From NCBI GenBank assembly GCA_034190875.2, contig CM067350.1:26091050-26155049 (forward strand): DNA of 64,000 nucleotides, given 5' to 3'. The notes under the pieces were generated by a model that saw only the letters and a program-made list of their open reading frames with translations, did not search any database and was not told the origin of the DNA. Source of the DNA: Urechis unicinctus (Eukaryota > Annelida > Polychaeta > Xenopneusta > Urechidae). Positions within the stretch are counted from its first letter, which is position 1. Each line of letters starts with the position of its first letter. Of the stretch, positions 21,414 to 31,004 are shown in pieces. The position numbers and the translations under genes were made by a program.

Positions 21414-22114
21414 GGTTGTTTATAACTTCAACACAGACTACACCAGCTAGACAGGGTTATATATAACTTCAATACACACTACACCAGCTAGACAGGGTCA
21501 TATACCCTACTACAACCCTTGAGTAGCTGTGAAGCTGTCAGCCTCTCCTCCCTGTGATCATGCGAAGAGTTTCCCTTGGGTTTGTCACGTGGAATTCTTC
21601 TGTTGACGGCGCAATTTCCCTTCCGACACCAAAGATACATGAATTTGGACTAGCATTGCTTCATGATGAAGCAGAGGAAGTAACGCGTAGAAATGGAGAC
21701 TGGATCTTCCAGCTCTGGCATTAACCCTCGACGTCATTGTTGGTCCTCGTAGCCCTCATAAAAAAACAAATGTCGCATATTCATGTCGCACGTTCACGGC
21801 GCCTGTGCGCGTCTTCAAAGCTGTCGCCAACGTTGCGCCTTTTGTGCTTGAACTTGTATTTCGATCTTAGTGTGGACAATTATTCCAGAAACATGTATAA
21901 TCGAACCCAAAAAATCATGTTCCCTTACATGTACACATTTATATGGATGGTTTTAAAATGACACTCTGAAATGATTTTCTGACATACATGTTCTGTTCAT
22001 TTAGGATGATCTTTCAGGTTTTTTGTTTAAAAACAGTGTGCTAGTTTCGATGTGTGTTAGAAGTATTCCCATATACGTGCTTATATCAGTTAATTAGATG
22101 GGTCTCATTCTGAT
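21414..22114. other. Flank and possible 5' LTR region; 41-base tandem duplication
   Basis: ATAACTTCAACACAGACTAC at about 21422 is repeated as ATAACTTCAATACACACTAC near 21463. The later part (to 22209) should contain the 5' LTR of the Gypsy element that follows, but no LTR start could be fixed. Confidence 0.3.
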
Positions 22115-22139
22115 ATTATGATTACGATGTTTTGGTGGG
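22115..22139 (+). repeat. 25-base segment shared with 26481-26505 (probable LTR remnant)
   Basis: The 25 bases, starting ATTATGATTACGATG, are identical at both places. The second copy lies 16 bases after the TGTTAC that follows the polypurine tract, so this is probably the matching part of the 5' LTR. Similarity stops after GGTGGG. Confidence 0.5.
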
Positions 22140-22209
22140 AATCGCCCGTGTTTGGCTTAAAATGTTTATTCGTAGTGGGATGCTTTTCTGTTGTGTTGAA
22201 TCTGTCACA

Positions 22210-22227
22210 TGGTGTCAGGAAGAATGG
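22210..22227 (+). promoter_or_regulatory. Primer binding site of the Gypsy element
   Basis: TGGTGTCAGGAAGAATGG follows the sequence TGTCACA. Gypsy/Ty3 elements often carry a TGGTGTCAG-type primer site complementary to the 3' end of a tRNA directly after the 5' LTR. That would place the LTR end at 22209. Confidence 0.55.
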
Positions 22228-22275
22228 GATCTTTGTGAGTTTAATCTCTGGATTGCAGCATAAGGAACAGTGAGA

Positions 22276-25200
22276 ATGGATGGCTTAAAACCCCCTCCAC
22301 CAATGAACTTCTCACAAGGTAATGTCAGTGCCACCTGGTATAAATGGAAACAGCAGTTTGTCACCTACTACAAGGCTACAGAACTGAATAAGAAGGAGGG
22401 TGACCAAGTAGCAATTTTGTTGCATGTGGCTGGGGCAGAGGCCCAAGAGATTCATGCTACATTTGTGTATGATCCAGCTGATGATATCAAGGAGTATAAA
22501 AAAGTGCTTGAGAAGTTTGACTTGTACTGTGAGCCTAGGAAAAATGTGGTATTTGAGAGGTACAAGTTCTGGCAAAGGGATCAGATGAAGGAAGAGCCCT
22601 TTGACCAGTGGGTCACAGACCTAAAGACCAAAGCCCCATCCTGTGAGTATGGTGACCAGAGAGACTTGATAATACGAGATAAAGTCGTATTTGGGCTAAG
22701 GGATACCAGAGTAAAGGAGAGACTTCTGAGGGAGCCAAAGTTAACCCTAGATAAAGCCCTGGAAATATGTAGAGCTGCAGAGACCAGCAAGGTCCAGATG
22801 CAGGCCATGTCATCACCAGCATCAGCCGGTGCTGCCCAGGTACACGAGGTGCGTAGGTCCAAGAACAGAACCTGGAACAAGGGCAAACAACAAGGCCAAT
22901 CTACAAAGCCAAAGAGTTCCACACCAGTCATGGTAAAGGATTGTGAATATTGTGGTAAGGATCATCCTAAAGGGAAGTGCCCGGCATATGGCAAGACATG
23001 TGCAAGGTGCAAGCAGTTACACCATTTTGCACAAAAGTGTAAGGCTGGGCAACCAAAACCTAAAGCAGTCCAAGTGTCACAGGTAGAAGAAGTAGTGTCA
23101 CAGAACTTATTTGTTGGTCAGCTATATATAGGTGATCTGACATCACGGTGGCATGAGGACGTGGTCATCGACGGCACGGTGGTGTCTATGAAGTTGGACA
23201 CAGGAGCAGATGCTAATGTCATCTCGTGTGAGGCATACCTGCAGGCAGGGCAGAAACTGGAGCAGTTGGCTCAGACCAAGACCACCCTGGAGGGCATCGG
23301 TCAGGGCAGGATACGGCCACAGGGGGCTGCCTTCCTTGATGTCAAGGTCAAGGACAAGGAGCAGACGATGCTATTCTATGTTACCAGTGAGAAACTAAAC
23401 ATCCTTGGCAGAGAGGCATGTGAGGACCTCAGTCTGGTCAAACGTGTCGACGTAGCTCAGCGAGCACCAAGTTCCAAGGAGGAAATCCTGAATGTATATC
23501 AGGATGTGTTTCATGGATTGGGGCAATATAGCCAGAAGTACAACATAGAGCTGAAACAGGATGCCATACCTGTGGTTCAGCCCAGCCGTACAGTGCCATA
23601 CGCCCGTCGAGAGAAGCTGAAAACGGCACTGGAAAAGTTAGAACGAGCGGGAGTCATCGCAGGCGTGGAGGAACCCACAGATTGGGTAAACAACTTGGTG
23701 ATTACAGACAAGAAGGACGGGACCATACGGATCTGCCTGGATCCCAAGCCTCTTAATGAAGCTATTAAGAGGCAGAGGTACGTCATCCCCACACCCAATG
23801 ATGTGCGCAGCAGGTTGGCTGGTAAGAAGATCTTCACTGTTATAGATATGAAGGATGCATACTGGCACGTGGTGCTAGGAGAAAAGTCCAGCTACTACTG
23901 CACGTTTAACACTCCATGGGGACGCAAAAGGTTCCTTAGGATGCCGTTCGGGATTTGTTCTGCTAGTGAGGTTCTACAGCAGAGAAATGATCAGACATTT
24001 GGTGACATCAGCAATGTATATGTTATTGCTGATGACCTCATCATCATTGCTGGAGAGAATGATGATGAGCATGATGATGCTTTTCTGAGAGTGCTGGACA
24101 GGGCGCGAGACAAGAATGTCAGGTTCAGCCCAGGCAAGATCCAGTACAAGGTCAGCGAGGTGATGTACATGGGCGACATTATCTCAGCAGCAGGGCTCAG
24201 GCCCGACCCAGCCAAAGTCGAGGCCATAGCCAAGATGGCCGCCCCGGTGGACAAGCAAGCGTTACAGCGCCTGTTGGGAATGGTGAAGTACCTGACCCAG
24301 TACATTCCCAACGAGTCCGATATCACAGCACCACTGAGAGGATTGCTGAAAGAGGGTGCTGCATTTGTGTGGCAGCCAGAACATCAGGCAGCGGTGGATG
24401 CTGTAAAATCAGCACTGATATCAGCCCCGGTGTTACAGTACTACGACGTGAATCAGACGTGTACGATACAAGCGGATGCTTCCCAGTCGGGACTGGGGGC
24501 ATGTCTGATGCAGGGCGGGCAGCCCATCGCATATGCATCACGTACACTCACAAGTGCTGAGGTCAACTACGCGCAGATAGAGAAGGAGTTGTTGGCGATA
24601 TGCTTTGCATGTGCAAAGTTCCACTGTTACATCTATGGGAAGGAGACAACAGTGCTCTCGGATCACAAGCCATTGGAAATAATACTTCGCAAGCCTATGA
24701 GCAGGGCATCTCCACGTTTGCAGCGCATGATGTTGCAGCTGCAGAAGTACACACTGCATGTGCAGTATACACCAGGCAAGGAAATGTATGTGGCAGACAC
24801 CCTGTCCCGAGCGTCACAACCTCTTAAAGGCAAGCCTATTGATGGAGTGGCTGAAGAGGCGGAGATAATGGTTTGCGCATTCATGTCTACACTTCCAGCG
24901 TCAGACCAGCGGCTCGAGGAGATCAGACAGGGTACTCTTACTGATGAAGAGCTTTTGGCGCTGAAGCAAACTATCAGGTCAGGATGGCCTGATGCCAAAT
25001 CGGCAGTGGACCAGCGTCTAGTGGAGTACTGGAATATCCGAGATGAGCTGTATGAATTGGAAGGAATTCTGTTCAAAAGTCAGAAGATAATTGTGCCACA
25101 GAGTCTACGCAAGGAGATGCTAGCAAGGATACACGAGGGTCACCTTGGAGAGGAGAAGTGTAAGCAGAGGGCCAGAGCGGTTATCTACTGGCCTGGGATG

Positions 25201-26223
25201 CCCAAGGATATTGATAATATGGTGGCCAAGTGTGCGATTTGTTTACAGTATCGCAGGAAGCAGCAGAGTGAACCTATGATGCCACATCCGGCACCTGACA
25301 GGCCATGGCAAAAGGTTGGTTCAGACATTATGACATTCCAAGGCCGTGACTATTTGGTGGTAGTAGATTACTACTCTAAGTATGCAGAAATTGCACTGCT
25401 AGATGACAAAACGGCCAGCTCTGTCGTTAGGCACATGAAAAGTATTTATGCTAGGCATGGCATACCAGAGGAAGTGATGTGTGATAACATGCCATATGGG
25501 AGCAGAGAGTTCAGGGAGTTTGGGCAATCCTGGGGGATCAAGGTGACGACATCAAGCCCTACGTATGCACAGTCTAATGGCCTCAGTGAGAGGACAGTGC
25601 AAACCCTGAAGCAGTTGCTAAGAAAGGCAAGCCTTGAAGGAAAGGACATGTATTTGGCGTTGCTAGAGTATCGTAACTCGCCCATTTCAGGACTTCAGTA
25701 TTCACCAGCACAGTTGCTGATGAACAGAATGTTGCGTGACAAGTTGCCGACGCATCCAGATATGCTGAAGCCTAAGATAGTAGGGTCCAAGCAGGAGCTG
25801 CAGGAGCGTCAGCAGCGCCAGAAGAAATACTACGACCGAACAGCGAAGCCGCTGTCGAGCCTCCGAGATCAGGAAGTGGTCAGAGTACATCGGGGGAGTG
25901 AGTGGGAACCAGCCGTGGTCACACAGAGGTGCGGCGAGCCACGTTCCTACCAGATCACAGATGGACACGGCCAGGTGCTACGCAGGAACCGCAGGGATTT
26001 AATGAGCACCAAGGAGCCACCACCTGTTGTCATGCCGGAGACAGTCTCCGAGTATATTGTGCCAGTCCCACGAGATGAGGTGCAAGTGCAGCGACCAGCA
26101 GCACCACCAGTGGAGCCCCAAGTGCCCAAGCAAGTCACGGCTCCACCAAGGTCACCAGCGCGCACAAGGAGTGGGCGCAACGTCAGGCTACCTGCTAAGT
26201 ACAGTGACTACAATTTGCAGTAG
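22276..26223 (+). CDS. Gypsy/Ty3 retrotransposon Gag-Pol polyprotein, uninterrupted
   Basis: One open frame of about 1,315 codons from the ATG at 22276 (an in-frame GTG lies two codons upstream). Using residue numbers counted from 22270, it contains a gag region with YKWKQQF, zinc knuckle-like CEYCGKDHPKGKC (about 225), protease LDTGADANVIS (Asp 310), RT with FTVIDMKDAYWHV and VIADDLIII (Asp 588-589), RNase H TIQADAS (736) and DTLSRAS, integrase H-H-C-C finger (from 955) and a D-D-E core at D1019, D1072 and E1107. Gag and pol are fused without a frameshift. All catalytic residues I can place are present, so the protein looks functional. The flanking LTRs are not intact. Confidence 0.9.
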   Translation: MDGLKPPPPMNFSQGNVSATWYKWKQQFVTYYKATELNKKEGDQVAILLHVAGAEAQEIHATFVYDPADDIKEYKKVLEKFDLYCEPRKNVVFERYKFWQRDQMKEEPFDQWVTDLKTKAPSCEYGDQRDLIIRDKVVFGLRDTRVKERLLREPKLTLDKALEICRAAETSKVQMQAMSSPASAGAAQVHEVRRSKNRTWNKGKQQGQSTKPKSSTPVMVKDCEYCGKDHPKGKCPAYGKTCARCKQLHHFAQKCKAGQPKPKAVQVSQVEEVVSQNLFVGQLYIGDLTSRWHEDVVIDGTVVSMKLDTGADANVISCEAYLQAGQKLEQLAQTKTTLEGIGQGRIRPQGAAFLDVKVKDKEQTMLFYVTSEKLNILGREACEDLSLVKRVDVAQRAPSSKEEILNVYQDVFHGLGQYSQKYNIELKQDAIPVVQPSRTVPYARREKLKTALEKLERAGVIAGVEEPTDWVNNLVITDKKDGTIRICLDPKPLNEAIKRQRYVIPTPNDVRSRLAGKKIFTVIDMKDAYWHVVLGEKSSYYCTFNTPWGRKRFLRMPFGICSASEVLQQRNDQTFGDISNVYVIADDLIIIAGENDDEHDDAFLRVLDRARDKNVRFSPGKIQYKVSEVMYMGDIISAAGLRPDPAKVEAIAKMAAPVDKQALQRLLGMVKYLTQYIPNESDITAPLRGLLKEGAAFVWQPEHQAAVDAVKSALISAPVLQYYDVNQTCTIQADASQSGLGACLMQGGQPIAYASRTLTSAEVNYAQIEKELLAICFACAKFHCYIYGKETTVLSDHKPLEIILRKPMSRASPRLQRMMLQLQKYTLHVQYTPGKEMYVADTLSRASQPLKGKPIDGVAEEAEIMVCAFMSTLPASDQRLEEIRQGTLTDEELLALKQTIRSGWPDAKSAVDQRLVEYWNIRDELYELEGILFKSQKIIVPQSLRKEMLARIHEGHLGEEKCKQRARAVIYWPGMPKDIDNMVAKCAICLQYRRKQQSEPMMPHPAPDRPWQKVGSDIMTFQGRDYLVVVDYYSKYAEIALLDDKTASSVVRHMKSIYARHGIPEEVMCDNMPYGSREFREFGQSWGIKVTTSSPTYAQSNGLSERTVQTLKQLLRKASLEGKDMYLALLEYRNSPISGLQYSPAQLLMNRMLRDKLPTHPDMLKPKIVGSKQELQERQQRQKKYYDRTAKPLSSLRDQEVVRVHRGSEWEPAVVTQRCGEPRSYQITDGHGQVLRRNRRDLMSTKEPPPVVMPETVSEYIVPVPRDEVQVQRPAAPPVEPQVPKQVTAPPRSPARTRSGRNVRLPAKYSDYNLQ

Positions 26224-26453
26224 TGTGTATTGTGTGACATGTACAATTGGTGGTAAAGACCAGTTGAAGTATGTGGGCTATGTGCTAGTAACCTCTGGCC
26301 CCACCATAGTTAATTCGTTTACTAGTGATGTTAGTGTTTTCAATAGTTCTTGAATTGTGTATGTTCCAAGTGTGACTTTATGGACATTATGATAGTATGT
26401 GTTACTTATGAACATTATGGCACTACAACAGTGAACAGTGATTTCCTTTTCCC

Positions 26454-26505
26454 AAGAAGGGGGATGTTACAGAATGATACATTATGATTACGATGTTTTG
26501 GTGGG
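26454..26505 (+). promoter_or_regulatory. Polypurine tract and start of a truncated 3' LTR
   Basis: AAGAAGGGGGA (26454-26464) is a typical polypurine tract, followed by TGTTAC, the expected first bases of the 3' LTR. After the 25 bases shared with the 5' side the sequence becomes unrelated, so the 3' LTR is cut off near 26505. Confidence 0.55.
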
Positions 26506-26995
26506 CACATTGCTTGCAAATAATGGAAATTTATATTGATGATGTTTATACTCAACGTTATTCTACATAAATGAATCACACGCAAGTCCGGTATTAATCT
26601 AAAAACTTGGGTACGAGTTGGTCTGGGTACGAGTTGGTTTGTGTACGAGATGACCCGATCCTGGGGGGAGGGAGAGAGGGGGAGAGGAGAGGAAAGGTAT
26701 TAATATACATATATATATAAATAAATAATATTTAGGGAGATATATATATATATATATATAGAGATATATATATATATATATATATAGAGAGGAGATATAT
26801 ATTTATGTATATATATATGTTTAAATATATAGATATATATATATATATAGATAAATATATATATGTATGAGATATATAAATAAATAGAGAGATATATATA
26901 GATATCTCCCTCTATATCTATATATATATATCTCTATATCTAGAGATATCTATATATATATATATATATATCCTCTATATATCTCTATATATATA

Positions 26996-27059
<64 letters not shown>
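26506..27059. repeat. Purine-rich and AT/GATA microsatellite block
   Basis: A G/A-rich stretch (about 26666-26698) is followed by about 350 bases of AT, GATATATA and CTATATATCT repeats, ending in a pure AT run of roughly 60 bases (27000-27058). It separates the Gypsy element from the NDUFA7 promoter. Confidence 0.9.
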
Positions 27060-27061
<2 letters not shown>

Positions 27062-27207
27062 CCCACACGTGTGTCCCAGTCCACGCGTCTGTTTTACTTT
27101 TCGTCGAAGCCTCTCTTGTTGTTTACAGGCGGATAACAGGTAGTCTGGCGAAAGCGAACGCCCTTTGACCAACGATCTTGTTATAACAAGATCTTTGCTA
27201 TGACTGA
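27060..27207 (+). promoter_or_regulatory. 5' region of NDUFA7
   Basis: About 150 bases between the AT microsatellite and the start codon. It holds CACGTGTG, an E-box-like hexamer context, and GC-richer sequence than its surroundings. No TATA box is seen, which fits a housekeeping gene. The AACAAGATC palindrome-like stretch lies just before the ATG. Confidence 0.4.
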
Positions 27208-27270
27208 ATGATGTCGTCGCACAGAACTGTTTCTCCGTTTATATCGGCTCTTCGCAATGCATTGAGCCAG
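27208..27270 (+). CDS. NDUFA7: NDUFA7 (complex I subunit B14.5a), coding exon 1
   Basis: The exon encodes MMSSHRTVSPFISALRNALS plus Gln and ends at a GTTAGT donor. NDUFA7 is an accessory subunit of mitochondrial NADH:ubiquinone oxidoreductase on the matrix side. The start resembles the short basic N termini of NDUFA7 proteins (SPF-x2-LR). Its phase (0) matches the exon at 50939. Joining the four exons gives 339 coding bases, that is 112 residues and a stop, close to the usual length of about 100 to 113. The intron between exons 1 and 2 is 23,668 bases. Either of the two Met codons could be used. Exon 1 is assigned by phase, length and similarity; an mRNA would settle it. Confidence 0.7.
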
Positions 27271-27399
27271 GTTAGTATGTTTTTAAACAAGATTAACTGT
27301 TTTATACCTCTTTAGTTTTTATGAAATGTTTATAATTCTAAAAAAACTGTTACTGGGCGATAATATATCAAAGTCATAGTGGAGACAGGACGGAAGATG

Positions 27400-27557
27400 C
27401 TTCTTCTTCTTCTTCCTTATACTGGGAGTCGGTCAGGGTTGACCATTAGTCCCAGGCGCATGGTGATTTGATAAAAGCTTGGTTTAATGGAAGATAAAAA
27501 CTGATAAAAGTAGGCGATGGTCGTGCAGGATAAAAGATGATAAAATCAGCGTCTGGT
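27400..27557 (-). repeat. 3' UTR and GAAGAAG tail of the L2/CR1-like LINE
   Basis: Downstream of the minus-strand RT stop at 27558 the sequence runs to a short (GAA)n-type tail (GGAAGAAGAAGAAGAAGC on the minus strand, about 27400-27418). Simple-repeat tails of this kind close many L2/CR1-type LINE copies. Confidence 0.55.
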
Positions 27558-28962
27558 CTAAGGTACCCTGGTGGTAAGCATCCTCCTGAAGGCGGTTAGG
27601 TTTTCAGCCGTGGCGGTTTCCTCCGGGAGGCGGTTCCAATCTACCGTTGTACGGGGGAAGAAGGAATTTCTGTTTGCCTCGGTTTGGGTGTGGACTTGTC
27701 TGAAGGCTCTGGTGTTTTGCCTGGTCTTTCTTGCGGCTTCAACAAGTTGATGTTCAACGGCGACCAATTGCTGGGTGATCTTGTACATCAGCAGGAGCCG
27801 GGCTTGTCGTCTTCGTTCTGGGAGGGTGGGCCAACCTAGGACAGCTAGCATCTGTGTTACGCTGCTGGTGTTGTGGTACCTTCCGGTGGCCCATCTAGCT
27901 GCCCTCCTCTGGACCATCTCAAGTTTGTGGGCGTCCTTTTTGTGGTACAGCCGCATATTCCAACTTGGTAGTAGAGTCAACATGTTCGTTCCATTTCATG
28001 TTTTTATTGAGGGTTACGCCCAGGTATTTGGAGGTGTCAACCTTGTCGAGGCAATGGCCGTGTAGATGGTAGTCCGGTGGTGGTGGTGATCTGCCTCTGG
28101 TGATGGGTAGGAGGACACACTTTTTGGGGTGAAACTCCATGAGCCACAAGTTTTCCCAGTTTTCCAAGGAGAGAAGGTCTGCCTGTAGTTGCTGCTCATC
28201 ACTGGCGGACTTGATGTACCGATATACGATGGTGTCATCTGCGAAGAGGCGTACATCGGACTTGACACAGTCAGGGAGGTCAATTATATAGACCAGGAAT
28301 AACAGTGGTCCAAGAACCGATCCCTGGGGGACTCCTGAGGTGACTGGTTCATTGGATGATGCCTCCCCTTCCACAACCACTCGTTGTTTTTTCTCCAGAT
28401 AGGAAGTTTCTGGTCCAGTTTTTTGTGCTTGTTCGGAGATGCCATAGCGTTCCAGTTTCAGGAGGATTCTTGCATGGGAGACTTTGTCAAAAGCCGTACT
28501 GAAATCCATCACAATGGCATCTATCCTGTGGCCTGGTGTGAGCTCTCGGTGGACTTGCTCTACAAACTCGATGAGTTGGGTTTCACATGTCATTCGGGCC
28601 CTGAAGCCGTGCTGGCGATGGTGTAGGATGTCATGCTCCTCAAAGTGTTGCATGATGTTGCTTGCAATCACGTGCTCAAGTAGTTTGCTGCATACACATG
28701 TCAGTGATATTGGCCGGTAGTTCGCGGGATCGCTCTTGTTTCCCTTTTTGTACACTGGGACTACATTAGCCTGTTTCCAGTCCTGCGGCACCTCTCCTGT
28801 GTCGAGGGATCTCTGAAAGATCAGTTGCAGTGGCGGGGCAATGTTTGCTGCCAGTGTTTTCAATATCCTTGGGCTGAGCTGGTCCGGGCCCGCAGCTTTG
28901 TGTGGCTTGAGGTCTAGGAGAAGCTTGAGGATCCCCTTGGTCGTCACCTGGATGTCATGCAT
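27558..28962 (-). pseudogene. L2/CR1-like LINE reverse transcriptase
   Basis: The first frame (28962-27919) contains PHKAAGPDQLSPRIL, NYRPISLTCVCSKLLEHVI, HGFRARMTCETQLIE, IVMDFSTAFDKVSH (motif A), SGVPQGSVLGPLLFLVYI (motif B region) and VRLFADDTIVYR (FADD box). A frame change near 27980 then leads into 27983-27558, the C-terminal region with LEMVQRRAARWATGRY and FFPRTTVDWNRLP. The palm motifs are intact, but the frameshifts make it a dead copy. It lies antisense inside NDUFA7 intron 1. Confidence 0.85.
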
Positions 28963-30300
28963 GGGGTGGGGGTCAGGTTTTTACACAGTTGAGTTAGGCT
29001 TGGTGGTGTGACTCTGCTGAAGACGGAGAGGTACTGGGAGTTTAGGAGCTCTGCCTTCCCTTGGCTGTCTACTACTGTGTCACCGGTTTGGCTCTTCAGC
29101 TGTGGTATCCCTACGCTGTCCCTCTTTGTGTGTTTGATGAGTGTCCAGAATCTTTTGGTGGCCTTGGTCTTGTCCTCCGAGCAGTCGGATTCAGGGGTGA
29201 GGATGTCCTCAATGTAGTCCCAGTAGGACTGCCTGATCTTCCTTTGTATGGTTGCCCTGAGTTTACGGTGCCGATCTTTATCCTGGCTTGAGAAGCTGGT
29301 GTTTTGCTTTCTTTTGCTGAGAGCAGTGCTCTTTTTGATCAATTTCTTGATTTCCTTGGTAATCCATGGTTTCTGGTCCTTTCGCCTGGTTGTTTTGTGT
29401 GGAATGTGTTCTCGGATGGCAGCTGAGAGCGTGTCCTTGAAGAGAGTCCACATCGACTCGACTGTATGGCCTGCCTTGGTTTTCATCTCAGCGTAGAGGT
29501 TATCCATGGCTTGTCCCATTTTGGTCCAGTCGGCTTTCTTGTATAGAGGGACTGGTCTAGGTTTCTGTTTTAGTCTACGTGGGGGGAGTAGGCCGTCGAC
29601 AATCGCTGCTTTGTCGTGATCCGAGATACCGTCCACGACATCCCAGTTGGAGATGAGTGTCTCGTTGTTTGTCAGGAAGAGGTCTAGTGTGTTGCTTCCT
29701 CTGGTTGGTTTTGTCACCATTTGAGTAAGGCCTACATCATTGAAGATGTCCTGGAATCGGCGTTGTATTCCAACGTTACTGGCATCCTTTTTCAGGGTAT
29801 TGGATGTCCAGTCAATATCGGGGAGGTTGAAATCTCCAGCTAGCCAGATATTGTTGGAGTCCGGTGATGGTAGGCGATGGATTGCACTCTCAAAAGGCGT
29901 CGCAGCTGGTGGTGTTTGCTGTGTGAGGATGGTAGAAAGCTCCGATGATCATGTTCTCTTGGCATCATGGAGGCTGATTTGGACCCAGAGGATTTCACAG
30001 TCAGCGTCGAGATTTGGCATGCTGCTGCTTGATATATCTTGCTTCACTGCGATCATTACCCCGCCGCCTAGATTTTCCGCGTTTCGATCCTTTCGATAGA
30101 TGTTGTAATCGGTTGAGAAACGGTCAGGGGCCCCTATTTCACCATTTTTAACGTTGCTGGTTAGCTTGGTTTCTGTGGCGATTACGATGTCCGGGTTTTG
30201 TGTATCGACCAGGAACTGAAAATTGCCACGTTTGGAGCTGATGGAGTTGCAGTTGACGTTTAGTAGCCGAAGGGGTTTCCGTACGGTGGGCTTGGTCCGT
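28944..30300 (-). pseudogene. LINE apurinic endonuclease region
   Basis: The minus strand reads LLNVNCNSISSKRGNFQFLV, IVIATETKL (the metal-binding Glu), GGGVMIAVKQDI, LAGDFNLPDIDW and DGISDHDKA, in order the motifs of APE-type endonucleases of LINEs. Two frame changes occur near 29900-29970. The open frame 29720-28944 continues with a basic linker to the RT. Confidence 0.8.
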
Positions 30301-30308
30301 GGTGCCTT

Positions 30309-30735
30309 CTAGTTCCGGTAGTGTCTCTTCGGAGTTGAGGTACGGGGTGGGACGCCTGGGGGGCTCAGGGTTAGGGATCGAGCTGGCGAGTTCCTCCGGC
30401 CTGGTGGTGGGGTGGTGGGTTGGGTATTGATGTCGGCAGTTTGCATTAGTAACGACTCGAATTGGTTTGGCCTGTCAGTGACAGTTTGGGGGGTAGGTGA
30501 AGGGCTGATGGTGCTGTGGTTGTGACTGTCACACGTGGGGCAGAACCACGCTGCACTGGTTCCCTGGAGCCTTGCGTAGCTAGTGTCACCGATACCCAGG
30601 CATTTGGTATGCGTCCAAGTGTCGCACCTGTCACAACATATCGCATGGTGTGTGTTTTTCACAGCACGTTTGCAGGCTGTGCATGGATATTTGGCTCTTG
30701 GGCCAGGATGCAGTTCAATATTCTGATATTCTGAT
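30309..30735 (-). pseudogene. LINE N-terminal PHD-type zinc finger with degraded 2A-like motif
   Basis: The minus strand reads YPCTACKRAVKNTHHAICCD followed by RCDTWTHTKCLG and WFCPTCDSH: C-x2-C ... C-x2-C ... H-x2-C ... C-x2-C, the spacing of a PHD finger. Just before it stands NIELHPGP (30699-30722), where elements of this type often have a 2A-like DxExNPGP. Here the first Asp is Asn and the Asn is His. After the finger comes a proline/serine/threonine-rich linker to the frame end at 30309. Confidence 0.7.
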
Positions 30736-31004
30736 ACAAATTTGATTTTTCCATTAAGTTCATCAGTTTTGTTGTTGATGGACTGACAATTTTGAATTAT
30801 AAGGGAAGGAAGAGGAACTCTAAAACCTCTTCTATTCACTCTAGCACGAGCGCCGCCTTTCCTACCTCTCTTTCTGGGCTGACGATGTTTTGGCAAGAAA
30901 ATTCCAGATGGCGATGGAAGACGGGTGTTGTGATAAAGAGGCAGTGACCCGCAGATATCGAGTAATTCTTTCCTGGTGTAGGACAGCATATGATTTATTT
31001 GCAC
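30736..31004 (-). pseudogene. 5' piece of another LINE (endonuclease start)
   Basis: This reads RKRGRKGGARARVNRRG, then PLPSLIIQNCQSINNKTDEL. An arginine-rich stretch followed by (I/L)LxNxQSxxNKxDEL is the usual opening of the endonuclease in a different group of LINEs. Here it runs straight into the PHD-finger segment. It is either a chimeric element or an older copy into which the second LINE was placed. Confidence 0.5.

Noticed and set aside
22312..26180. Many minus-strand ORFs within the Gypsy region
   Set aside because: All are antisense to the continuous gag-pol frame.
27775..30734. Plus-strand ORFs over the LINE
   Set aside because: They are antisense to endonuclease, RT and PHD-finger sequence with clear motifs.
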